NCBI GenBank assembly: GCA_025526935.1
Contig: JAHLKD010000029.1
Coordinates: 372,001 to 436,000 of the forward strand
Direction: 5' to 3'
DNA length: 64,000 nucleotides
Origin: Cladochytrium replicatum
Lineage: Eukaryota; Chytridiomycota; Chytridiomycetes; Cladochytriales; Cladochytriaceae
Made by a program: the position numbers and the translations under genes. A model generated the notes under the pieces. That model worked only from the letters and a program-made list of their open reading frames with translations, was not told where the DNA came from and made no database searches. Numbering within the stretch: position 1 is the first letter of the stretch; every line of letters begins with the position of its first letter. Below, piece after piece: positions 26,034 to 35,975 of this stretch.

Positions 26034-28179
26034 TCAAGCAGTTCTCGCTGTAGATCCTGCGTTGCCAAAGACTGCACTGGTTGCGTAATTCAGCAGTGAG
26101 CTTGCGGTGCCCATCATTCCCCCCACGATTCCAGTGTTTTTGGTGGGCATCATTTCGAAGCATTTCTGACCTCCGAGAATCTGTTCGGCGACAACGCGAG
26201 CAGAGCAAAGCACGATGGGAACACCAACACCGGGATGGGTGGATGATCCTTCCAGAGATCATGAATGAGTTAATTTAAACAATGAATTCCACTTCCAAAT
26301 GATACTCACCGACGAAGAACATGTTGTCAATGACATCGTGACGAGTGCGTGGTCGCATCCATAACACCTGAGTGACGTTGTGTCCCAGACCAAGGATGGA
26401 GCCGCGTGACAAGTTGAAGCTTTGCTGCCACTTGACGGGATTCATCACTCTTTCGGTTTGAATCAGGGCTTCAAAATCTGGGATGCCGAGTCGCTCCTCA
26501 AGAACTGAAATGACCATAGCCCGAGCCCGCGCTTGAAGCTTCGCCAGTCGTCCGTCAGGGTCATCACAATAATCCTCAGCATCATTCATATGTCCGGTAG
26601 GAACGAGCACAGTAAGACAATCTTTTCCAGCGGGGGCAGCGGTGGGATCCACTCTACTTGCGGTGTGAATGTAGAAGCTTGGCATATCGGGCAACGTTCC
26701 GTCTTTAAAGATCTGATCGAAAGACGCCCGGTATGCGTCAGAGCATAGGAAAACGCTGTGTGCGCCAAGCTCGGGGATCTTGCGAGACAAACCCCAGTAG
26801 AAGCTGAAAGTCGAGCATGTGTGCTCCATTTGCCGGAGACGCTCGGGATAGGTCAACCACGCGCGCCAATTGGCCGGAACTGCACGATCAACATATGGCA
26901 TAATCGCTCCCGAAACTGCTCCAACAATTCCACCACTGTTTGGTGCTGGCTTAGGTATCATGCCCATCGAAGGTTGCGCCATTATGTTTGGTTTCAACAT
27001 GGGGGACTTCTGCCTCATCATTGAGCGGTTCATCATTGCCGTAGGGTTGGGAAGCAGGTGGTTGTAGGCATGAACGAGGTCTGCGTTACAAATCACAACA
27101 TCGGCACCGGTGAACCTTGTCTCCATGGGGGTTTGTGTTGGGCAAACCCTAACTCCGGTGGTACGGCTGAACTCGTTCACGCAAATCTCCGTAACAGTGG
27201 TCGAGCAGACGAAACGTGCACCGTACTTCATGGCGATACGTTGAAGTGCAACCAGAACTTCGTTGAACCCACCCATCGGATACCAGATTCCTTACAAGAA
27301 AGCGATCAGAAATACTTTTTTTAATTTCCATCTAGAACCTACCTTCGGCAAATTCAGTGAACTGAAGTAGATTGTAAGTAGCGGGGGCATCATAAGGGCT
27401 CATCCCCATGTACATGGTCTGGAAGCTGAAGGCTTGACGAAGCTCATCGGTTTCAAAATACTTTCCGGTCGATCCCCAGACCGTTCCAGCTATGTCGAAG
27501 TCACGGGCGAGGCTCATCCATTGAACAGGCGAAGTAGCAAGCTGCCACCACGAATCAAAGTTCTTCATCAGAACATTGTCGATTGATAAGTCGTAATGTC
27601 TGCGAGCCTCGGATAGAAAGCGGAGATAACCATCGAATGCATTTTGGTGAAACTTGTTGAGCTCACTTCGCATAACAGCAACATCGCTGGAGAGCATGAT
27701 GCGGTCGGGGGTCTGCGGGCTTGGATTCGAGAGTGTGGCGGCACGGGTCTTTGATCTGTGGATGAGATGATCATTACTGAGATGAAGGCTGATATATCCA
27801 AGATCTCCGAGACTTACGAACGGGTGGCCATCTTCCCGTTGCCTGCGGTTACCATCTCGGTTGCCGAACGGATAAAGTGAACGATGTAATTGGGATCACA
27901 GCGAACTAGGCGAACATGATCTTCCATCTTTTCTCCAAGCTCCTCAAAGACGCGATCAAAGATCGGTTTCATGAGAAGGAGGGAAGGACCGAGATCATGG
28001 CGGAAGTGAGAGGGCGATGAAGGATCAGATGTTGGATCCATCTCATAAATAGTCGAGCAACGACCACCAATAGTCTCGTTCTTCTCTATGACGGTGACAT
28101 CCATGCCGCTTCTGGCGAGATAGGCGGCTAGTGTGATTCCACCAGCACCCCCGCCGACGATAATTGCCTTCTGCTTCAT
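26034..28179 (-). CDS. carB: Phytoene desaturase (CrtI/CarB/AL-1 type), 656 aa
   Basis: FAD-dependent carotenoid enzyme that introduces double bonds into phytoene. Exons in coding order are 28179-27818, 27755-27343, 27290-26310 and 26248-26034; the sum is 1,971 nt. Residues 1-40 form the dinucleotide-binding fold (AIIVGGGAGG, then VIEKNETIGGRCST with the ribose-binding Glu32). GIWYPMGGFNEVL and the C-terminal CrtI signature G-S-S-T-H-P-G-V-G-V-P (586-596) are present, with VLCSARVVAEQILG after it. The start is the ATG opening the FAD motif; upstream in-frame codons lack ATG. Length is slightly above most fungal homologues because of a Met/Pro-rich insert (about residues 320-350). No phytoene synthase or cyclase lies nearby. 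The product could be lycopene or a further desaturated carotene. Confidence 0.93.
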
Positions 28180-29257
28180 CTGAGTGCCTGATTTGGATTT
28201 GGAGTGAAAGCAAGACGACAGATTGTCGGGGTTAATCGGAAGGGCGGGGAGGGCACAGCTTATGTAGGGTGGGTTGGTGCACGGGCCATGATTGAGGCTG
28301 GTTGGGAGGGTATGGCGCAGCACGTGTAGCTGCTCCACGTGAAGTAGTATCGTTTCACTTCAAATCGGACGGCAGACGAGGTACGTGCAACTCAATTTCC
28401 CCGACGTATAGATGTGTGTAAAGCCTCTTTTCGACAGCTTCCGATTTGGCAACCCTTCTAGATGTGATCCTGAGATGCTAACCATGCCCTGCCAGTATTT
28501 GATGAAGAAAGAACTTCACCTCGAAACCGATCCGCTTTGGTCGAGGAAAGCCTTAAGTTCAACATTGACGGGTCAATCGAAAGCAGATCTCATCACTATG
28601 GAGGTCTGGTCGGGCTTCCATCAAACCGTCCGCATCGCATGTGGTGGATAAGTGCTTAATCTTGACACTTCTGCTAGTGCTTTTGTTCTCGGTGGTTAGT
28701 TGGATTTTGTGGGGAAGCTTCTTGTATTTATTGAAGGTTGTCAAAGGTTTGTGTATTGTGGGAACTATTCAGAAGTGGAGGAAGCACGCGGTGATCTCAA
28801 ACTGTCGAAAATGGAGTCTAGAAGGATCGGGGTTGTTGATGGCCAGCATGGCAGAATACTTGCTTGGCCTGGCACACGAACCGGAGTTTATTTTAGTAAC
28901 AAATTTTTCTGTACAGAGAGGTGCTCGCAGTCATGTGCACAAATCAAAACTCTTTTGGAAAAGCTGGAGGCTCGAGTACCGTCAATGAGTCGAGAAAGTG
29001 TCTGGGTGGACAGAATCCTATTGCTAGTAACATTGATAAAGAGGTTAGTTGTACTTGATAGAGATCAGTAAAGTACCGTCAATGAGTTGAGAAAATGTCC
29101 GGGTGGACAGAATCTGGGTAGACAGTTTCTTCCCTAGCTTATTGTTATTTTCAGATCGGGTAGAAAACTATAGTGTCAGGGAAGTATTGTAGCATATATT
29201 CCTTTAACATTCCGGCTGAGACGCCGCGCCCTTATCTTCCCACATATCCTTCTGAGT
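28180..29257. other. Intergenic stretch with a 43-bp direct repeat
   Basis: Apart from the phytoene desaturase promoter side it holds only an imperfect direct repeat of about 43 bp at 28976-29018 and 29073-29115, beginning GTACCGTCAATGAG. No exon is supported. It leads into the dispersed repeat at 29258. Confidence 0.55.
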
Positions 29258-29735
29258 GGCTAAGGTTCTGGACGGCATACATCGGGCATCTTTCGTCCAT
29301 AACGCTCCCTGAGGTGGATTGGAAACCTTGGAAGACAGGTTTAGCCAAGGATTTCATGCTTTCAAATGACGACATCGATCGGTTCATCAGGACTGGTTGG
29401 CGAAGGACGTAACCAGTGGTGGATGGGACTCTGACGATATGAACCAGATACAGAAGCTGATTTGGGCTGTTCCACCTATCAACTTGTGATTGTTTAGTGG
29501 AGTTTTGTTTCTCTTTACGATAGTGTTTGTAAATAGCACACTGTCACAGACACAAAGTGTTCATGTAAATATCCGTGTTCTAACTCAAGTTCAATCAATC
29601 CTCTCCTGGGCAGCAAAAACCCGGCCGGTCAGGGTCGGGTACGGGTTTCAACCACTTCGGGTCCGGTATTCCCTTTGTCCCCGTCAGTGACCCGGCGGGT
29701 GCCTGGACAAACACGACCCGACACAATGCGTTTAA
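29258..29735 (+). repeat. Dispersed repeat, copy 2 (collinear)
   Basis: Matches the repeat at about 1065-1565, but here both halves run the same way. It contains an open frame ending at 29412 (EVDWKPWKTGLAKDFMLSND, then a stop) and a GC-rich stretch of repeated GGGT/ACCC words near 29620-29770. It may be the tail of an unidentified mobile element. Confidence 0.75.
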
Positions 29736-29886
29736 TGCGGGTCGCCACTGAAACCCGGACCCGACCTGGACCCGCCGAACCTTAAATTCATATCTCACCT
29801 GCATTGTTGGGATGTTTTATTGTATCAGTCTACATCCTCAGGCTCTGGCGACTCCTTAATAATAGCAATGCTTCAAATCAACGCAT

Positions 29887-30039
29887 ATGGACGCTCAAAT
29901 TCTTGCTGCTCAGCGAGCTCGCAAAGAGAAGGCTTCCGTGGTGGGCGATGTGCCCCACGACACTGATCTCTACGACTCAAAAAGAGCTGGTTACAACACT
30001 TCCATTGCTGTCAACAACGAAAGAAGCTCCAGGCATTAA
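29887..30039 (+). pseudogene. Fragment resembling the N-terminus of splicing factor SF3B1
   Basis: A 50-codon frame starts at ATG 29887 and reads MDAQILAAQRARKEK, then DLYDSKRAGYNTSIAVNNE. The spacing of D/E-AQI, Y/D and R-AGY-TSIA matches the conserved N-terminus of SF3B1 (U2 snRNP SF3b155). The frame stops at 30039 and no later SF3B1 motif follows in any frame before ALG5. It is most likely a displaced exon-sized fragment or gene relic carried among repeats. A first exon of a real gene is unlikely, since the next gene is on the opposite strand. Confidence 0.5.
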
Positions 30040-30335
30040 CTCAGAAATCGTCAAGGTGGACCGGGCATCCAGGGACCTCAGAAGGGCTAGTTCCACTTTT
30101 GCGCCAGATGACATTCCGTTTTACATCGCTTTTGTTTCGAAATAAATCAATGATCAAATTGATGGGATGCTTAATTAAATGCACAAGGGTCGCCTTTCTA
30201 AGCTGAAAATTCAGCACGTTCATATCGATGAGTTGCTTTGAAGTCATGTTGACATTGGATCTCCGCCATTTGCACCAAAAATGTGTCAGTGGGGTGGCAC
30301 ACATAGAATTTTGATAATGCGGCTCTCAACTCCTC

Positions 30336-31470
30336 CTAATTCTCCTTTTTTGCCGTCCCATTCACCACGGCTATCCCTTCCTCACTCACTCTCCAAAACC
30401 CAACCAAATAGCACACTCTCATAACTACCAGATCGACCAGCATCCTGATTGAATCCTTGACGAGTTGCATTTTGCTGCCCTCGACCTCATGCCACGTCAC
30501 CGGCACCTCGGCAATCGGCATTCCGCGCATCTCGGCGATGAGGAGCAGCTCAATGTCAAAGATCCAGCCTTGCTCGTGCATGTTGGGGAAGATGTGGCGC
30601 GCTGCAGGTCGGGTGAAGAGTTTGAAGCCGCATTGGGTGTCTTTGATGGACGAGATGCCGAGGAAGAGCAGGATGGTGTGGAAACCTCGCATCAAAAAGT
30701 TGCGAATAAACGTGCGCTGTGCGAAGGGAATTTGAGCAATTGTTTTTGTGAAACAAATTCGTATTTTTGACGCTACCTTCACAACGGCAGCCGAGTTTAC
30801 CATGTGCGCGCGGGATCCAACTGCAATTCCGAATCCTTTGCGGTCCGTGATGCGGTCGAGTTCGTCTTCCAATCTTTCGATATCAGAGAACAAAGTCGCG
30901 CCATCCGCATCGACGAAGAGGAGTTTGCGTCCTCTCGCCACCATCATTCCCTGAAAATCAAATAAACGAATCAAGGAATTCCTTTAGACATATGGCAATT
31001 GAAAATCCAATGGTTGATTGATCACCCACCTGAGTGACGGCTCCGCCCTTCCCTCTGTTCTTCTCCAGCGTCATGACTCTAATAACACCGGCCATCTTGT
31101 TCCTCTTTGCATATTTCAGAGCGACGTCCGAAGTGTTGTCCCTCGACCCATCGTCGACAACAATGATCTCATACTGAAAAGCCGGGTGTCTGCTCTTTCT
31201 GGTAACAAGGTATTCCGCGGCTTCGTCCAACATAGCCAGTAACCGTTTGGACTCATCGAATGCAGGTACAATGATGGATAGGTCCACTGTTGAGAGAGTA
31301 ACGTCTAGGATGGAAGGGAAGGGCCGGGGTGTTCCGGTTGATGGATCGGTGTAAGTTTGCTCGGATGCAGTTGGTGGACGTGGGCGGGGAGCGATGGTCC
31401 ATACGACGAAGAGGAAGAGGGGAATTGAAATTACCAACAGGACGAGGAAGATTGAGAGAAGAGAAGCCAT
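30336..31470 (-). CDS. ALG5: Dolichyl-phosphate beta-glucosyltransferase ALG5, 331 aa
   Basis: ER membrane GT2 enzyme that moves glucose from UDP-glucose to dolichyl phosphate. The product, Dol-P-Glc, feeds the ALG6/8/10 glucosylation steps of N-glycan assembly. Exons in coding order are 31470-31030, 30950-30777 and 30716-30336; the sum is 996 nt. One N-terminal membrane anchor ([18 protein letters not shown]) is followed by the GT2 core: [24 protein letters not shown] (DDGS 106-109), [10 protein letters not shown] and the metal-binding DADGAT (161-166). The family signature [12 protein letters not shown] and DTQCGFKLF come next, then WIFDIELL. Length and anchor match yeast Alg5 and separate it from the shorter DPM1. 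No oddities. Confidence 0.96.
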
Positions 31471-31793
31471 AGCTGAGTGCGCAATGCAAGATTCAGAGCG
31501 ATCATGTAATGAGCGGACACCACGGAATGCCTTCGGTACAGCAGGTTACCAAAATGCGCTCCAATTGGATGATGAGGATCAGCAGGAGAATTGTTGCTGG
31601 TGGTGGTTGATGGTGGTCAGGCACCGTGAGGCTTGGGGACGGACGCTGGAAGGAATGTAAGTTTACGAAGGAAACAGAGCACCACACGGAATGAGCACAA
31701 CCAATCGTGTATTATTGCTGGGATTTACAGGATGGGTTGTGCAAAAGCGGATAGGAATGTGATGCGAGGTGAGTCAATTCAACTCTGGATAGT
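31471..31793. other. Intergenic stretch between ALG5 and eL37
   Basis: About 320 bp serving as the upstream region of ALG5 and the 3' flank of eL37, both on the minus strand. Nothing else is supported. Confidence 0.5.
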
Positions 31794-32333
31794 TTAGCTG
31801 GCAGTGACCTTCTTGGCAACAGTTCCTGAAATCGAAATTAGACGAAATGATACAAATTGCTCTTTCTAGTTATACCTTCCCGGAAACCGTTCTTGAATCG
31901 GCGGGGGAGGTCCTTCAGGTGCCTCATGCGGCCAGTACCAGTGGTCTTCCTGCGCTTGCCCTTCACACTCCAGTTGACTAATACAGAAGAAAGCGATTGT
32001 CAGCATCAAGAAACGGAATGTCGCGTTGCCAATCCCAATCGACCATTCAAAAATCCACTCTGTCGAACACTTCCACTCTGAAATCCACTCGATCGATCGA
32101 CACACACCACCACCACACACTCCAAATATTTGAAGATTACGCACAGCTGCGGGTCTTAGCAGCTGGGTAGCCGCACTGAGCGCAGGTCTTCTTAGCGTTG
32201 TGGTAGGCCCGGTGACCGCAGCGCCTGCACAGCGAGTGGGTCTTCCTGTGGCGAGTACCGAAGCTGGACGTTCCCTTGGTCTTTTGTCACAGAACAGTCA
32301 GCCAGAGTTTCATACGCAACGTTCACTTACCAT
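31794..32333 (-). CDS. RPL37: 60S ribosomal protein eL37, 90 aa, with an ATG-only first exon
   Basis: Large-subunit zinc-binding ribosomal protein. Exons in coding order are 32333-32331 (just ATG), 32280-32145, 31977-31876 and 31825-31794; they total 273 nt. Introns are 50, 167 and 50 nt. The protein opens [15 protein letters not shown] and carries the zinc ribbon [20 protein letters not shown]. It continues with [15 protein letters not shown] and [13 protein letters not shown]. One usual Tyr before NWSVKGK is Phe. Splitting the start codon from the rest by an intron is known in ribosomal protein genes and explains why no long open frame is seen. The second intron is long for this locus. Confidence 0.95.
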
Positions 32334-32639
32334 GTCGAGTTGTTTGTGGTGCTAAACTGGACCCAGCCACTTGTGGGAAAGAAAACGAGGTGTGCCTGTG
32401 GCACAGACCCGTGGGAAAATGGAGCAACTCAAGACCAGCAATTAGTGGGCAATGCACGAAGAGATTCAAGGCGCCTAGTCACACAGGGATACTTGCAGCA
32501 GTATGGTCGCCGTTTCACGGCAATTTACTGCCCATTCATGAATCATACAACTTACTGTTTGCTCACCGTTTGCTTGCCATCACAAATTCGAATGGACCAG
32601 ATGACTTAACAGCATATCTCTAGGGGACTCTGGATCACA

Positions 32640-33480
32640 AATTGGATGGAGCTACCTGAAAGACTCACCAGTCCGGGCAGACTCACAAATGCTGCTGTCA
32701 AGCTCAAATGCCCTCTCTATGGACTCAAGCAAAGCGCAGCCTCTTGCCTCACAGACTATCTTTACATCGACAAATCAAGTTCATCGGAACTCCCAAAGCA
32801 GTGGAAACAACAAAGAATCTACTCGCAGCAAAACTCGAAATCAAGGACCTCTGCAAGACCAAATTCTGTTCGGGGCCGCAGATGAGCACATCAATAGCGG
32901 CACTTCACGGAACACCGACCACATTATGTAGCTGGGGTCTGTGACGTGCTACGTGCAGTTTTGAACTTGTGACCTGCATCTGCAGACCAATGATCTCTTG
33001 CCCTGACTAGTAGGCTCACAGCAAATGCAGTGTCTGGTCTGGTAGTCATGGCCAGATAGAGCAAGAAACTGATTGCAACTGTGTACAGATATTCAAGTTC
33101 TGCATTCATCAAATCCACACCGGACAAACACATTGCACCAAAGTTCTCCTTCACCAGCCATCTTAACGTAAGTGCTGTCGTGCTGGAGGAAAATGTCACT
33201 GACTTACCAACCAAAACTCTTCACAGGCAGAAACACAGAGATCTCTGCTGGAAGAATGGGATGTGAAGTCTACAAGACCTGCAATCTGGGAACCCTGGGC
33301 GGATGGCACCTCTCGTGATCGCCTGGCCTGATTCCTTTCCGGTCTACCATTGAGTGATTTGTAGGAGGATTTGTTGGATCAGATTGTTGCATTATACAAG
33401 TTACTGGACTCTATTACAGCCACTTTAACGACTATACACAAACACACTACAATATAACATATAACTGGCGCCATCCAGGG
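32640..33480. mobile_element. Rearranged Ty1/Copia remnant: reverse transcriptase and RNase H end
   Basis: Plus-strand frames at 32646-32930 carry KLKCPLYGLKQS and later KLEIKDL, the middle of a Copia reverse transcriptase. The next part of the enzyme (FLLYLAMTTRPDTAFAVSLL) is on the minus strand at about 32960-33130. The C-terminal end (ENVTDLPTKTLHRQKHRDL, stop near 33266) is back on the plus strand. One internal block of about 200 bp is therefore inverted. From 33360 to 33480 the flank ends ACTGGCGCCATCCAGGG, which looks like an LTR/primer-binding-site junction. Confidence 0.75.
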
Positions 33481-34948
33481 AGTTCTCAATATGGTGCGCA
33501 GAGTGACCTGTCAGTTGGTAACATTTGTTTACTTGGGATGAGTAATATGTATATATGATGGTGAGAACGCGTACTTGTCTTCTATGATGCTACCACATTT
33601 GGTAATATTTATGTTATCAAGGGATCACATAACAGAAGGTTGGTGATGCATGGTCTGTCATTACTAGCATTGTCCAAACTCAAAATCGAAGTGCTTCAAA
33701 AATGCTTTTATACTTCAACCTGATGGAAATGTGATGGAAAGAAGGAAACATTGGATCATCAATGTTTTACTGGAACCTTCATGTTGTTTCTGATCTGTTT
33801 AAACACAGGCCATCATCCATTAAGGCAACAAAACTCATAAATTTAAAGTCACACATTGAGTAATACTTCACTGATGCAATCAAAAAGTTACCTTTCATCA
33901 ATTTAGTGAGAATGTTGTTCATGCATCCGATCCTGCTGTGTCCAGCCTGGTGTGTGTATAAGCTACATACAAGAAGCAGCAAATTTCAAGGTGCCATGAG
34001 CAGGCTGAGTAGCTCCGAGCTTTGCTGGGAGGGCTTTCCATTCTCAAAGCAAACTCAGACTTGGCCAGGCTGCTCATTTTTGTGTGCTTTGAGTCATTCG
34101 AGCTTCTGGTTGGAGCAAACATCAGGACACGGTTAAGGCAACTGAAAACTCAGACAAGCATATGTGTCACAAGGCAAACTCTGTGAGGCGGAGCTACTGT
34201 ATCTTGATGCTCTCAAAGGTTTTAGTAGTCTGTCTGGCAATGGCTATCCAGACACTCTCTCAGTTCTCAACAACCTCGCCAACCATTGAAACACCCAACA
34301 AAAACAGCCGCCTCCATGTTAACCCTTTAAGTGTAAGGCAGCCTCCAACACAGGATAGTCACCTCTTGACACACGAAAGTGAAATCTACAAGGTCCCTGA
34401 ATGCAATGAGAGCCAGCAAAACGACATGACCAGATCAACAAAAACATTCTCTGTCATCTGAAAAACAACCATGGAAGTATTACCTGGTCACTTGGACTGT
34501 TTGACAACGTCTTGAAGGGACAGCAGAATTAGAATTTTGGCTCACTGGAGAAACAGTGTTCAATCCTGATGTACCATGGTGTTCATGCTGAAGACATTTC
34601 AGGCAATCTTTACTCCAAAAACTGCAAAAACTGTGAAGTCAAATGAGATGTAGCTTTTACAATTCAAAGCTGAACGAGTTCTGTCATACCAGCTTTATAG
34701 TCGATCAGCTAAAGTCTTGACATTTGTGCTCGAGTTGCAAAACGTTGCCAGGATTCTTGTCCCTGACTGAATGTTCTAAGGAAACAAACATCAAGGTTTC
34801 GATGACGTCTCTATTCTAAAAAGTGCTCCATCCTTGCAAACATTTATATACGCTGTGACCCAAATATCAACAAAAAAGCGATTCCAAAAAGCAGCTTTAT
34901 TGCAATAATCCGCAAAACAAAAAGTGGATGCATTTTCAGTCGCTGAAA
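33481..34948. other. Gene-free stretch
   Basis: AT-rich sequence with short overlapping frames on both strands. One (34162-34461) has a hydrophobic start but no family motif, and it has no neighbouring exon. Repeat debris is likely, given the flanking Copia remnant. The final 150 bp is the 3' flank of the FUN14-family gene. Confidence 0.4.
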
Positions 34949-35709
34949 TTAGCCGTAGCGGAAGCCCATCAAGAAAGCGGCTGAGAACCCAGCGGCGCTC
35001 TATAAAAGCAAGAAAGCCACAGAATTAACATATATTCACACTAGATTTCCACACGATGCACTTACGGGCATGTCGGTGGTCAACACATGGATAAACCTAC
35101 AAACACAAAAAGCGATGTCAAATCAAGTGCGGATAAGATTGCCAGTTCTTAGTTACCTTGCGGTTCCGACTTGGACATCTTTGGTGGTGAGTTTTCCGTC
35201 CTTGTCAAGGTCAAGTGGGCCAATGATGATGCTTTCGACACGGGGCCAGTTGATTTTGAGAATATCCGCATAGACGAGGGCTATTTCACACATAACATGT
35301 CGTTAAAGTTTTGATGCTCTCAATGAAGATTTCGGGAATACCTTGGATGCTCATGAAGCCAAGGCCGACAATGAGCCCACCCCTAAGGAACAATAAACGC
35401 TTGGTCAATAACTGACATCAGAGTGACCCATTTCATCAACGTACGTTTTAGCGAGTTTTTTTGCAGCAAACCCCGAGCAGGCACCAAAGACGGTTGCCAT
35501 TCCGATTTCGGAGTACTTTGCGGGGTCTGTAGAGATAGCGGATGGGTTTGTCGATGAGGCAACGAGCGATTGAGCTGCAGCAGCTGTCTGCGTGACAGCA
35601 GGAGGTGCGGTGTTGTTCTGGGCTACATCAACAACAAACCCAAGGGTGTACTCCAGTAATTAGCCAGCTGATGCGGTGTTATACCACTCGGTTTACCCTT
35701 GTCAGCCAT
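34949..35709 (-). CDS. FUN14-family mitochondrial membrane protein with an EF-hand-like loop, 149 aa
   Basis: Exons in coding order are 35709-35685, 35622-35445, 35382-35342, 35280-35157, 35096-35066 and 34999-34949; they total 450 nt, with introns of 60-66 nt. The FUN14 pattern is clear: a first glycine-rich helix pair (MATVFGACSGFAAKKLAK, GGLIVGLGFMSIQ), the signature ILKINWPRVE, and a last helix (SAAGFSAAFLMGFRYG). FUN14/FUNDC1 proteins sit in the mitochondrial outer membrane; FUNDC1 is a mitophagy receptor in animals, and fungal roles are unclear. The N-terminus has no clear LC3-interacting motif. Between helices lies DLDKDGKLTTKD, which fits the 12-residue EF-hand loop except Asp instead of Glu at position 12. 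The gene is divergent from beta-COP. Confidence 0.85.
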
Positions 35710-35975
35710 GTCGGTGTTCAGACTCGTCGCCTCAAATTTCAACGTGGCAGTGAACGAGAACGTTAACCGCCGATAAACATCCAAACGGAGAACACTCTCG
35801 ACGTCCGCTCGCCCCCTTCGCTACTTCGGACCTGAACTGAACCGGACCGGCTCTTCTTCGCCAGCGTCACATTCCTTTGACATTCGTCTTGACGCGTTGG
35901 AACCAATTTCAGTTGCGACCTGAGATCCCCAACATCACCAATTTGCTCCCCATTTCGACGACATTATAGCTGATT
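35710..35975. promoter_or_regulatory. Shared divergent promoter region (FUN14-family / beta-COP)
   Basis: The 266 bp between two divergent start codons must hold both promoters. It is relatively GC-rich, contains no obvious TATA box, and no specific site can be named. Confidence 0.5.

Noticed and set aside
11299-28179. A biosynthetic gene cluster around the synthetase
   Set aside because: Neighbouring genes (Hsp70, glycosyltransferase, LRGUK, phytoene desaturase) do not form a pathway. No transporter, regulator or tailoring enzyme specific to the synthetase is present.
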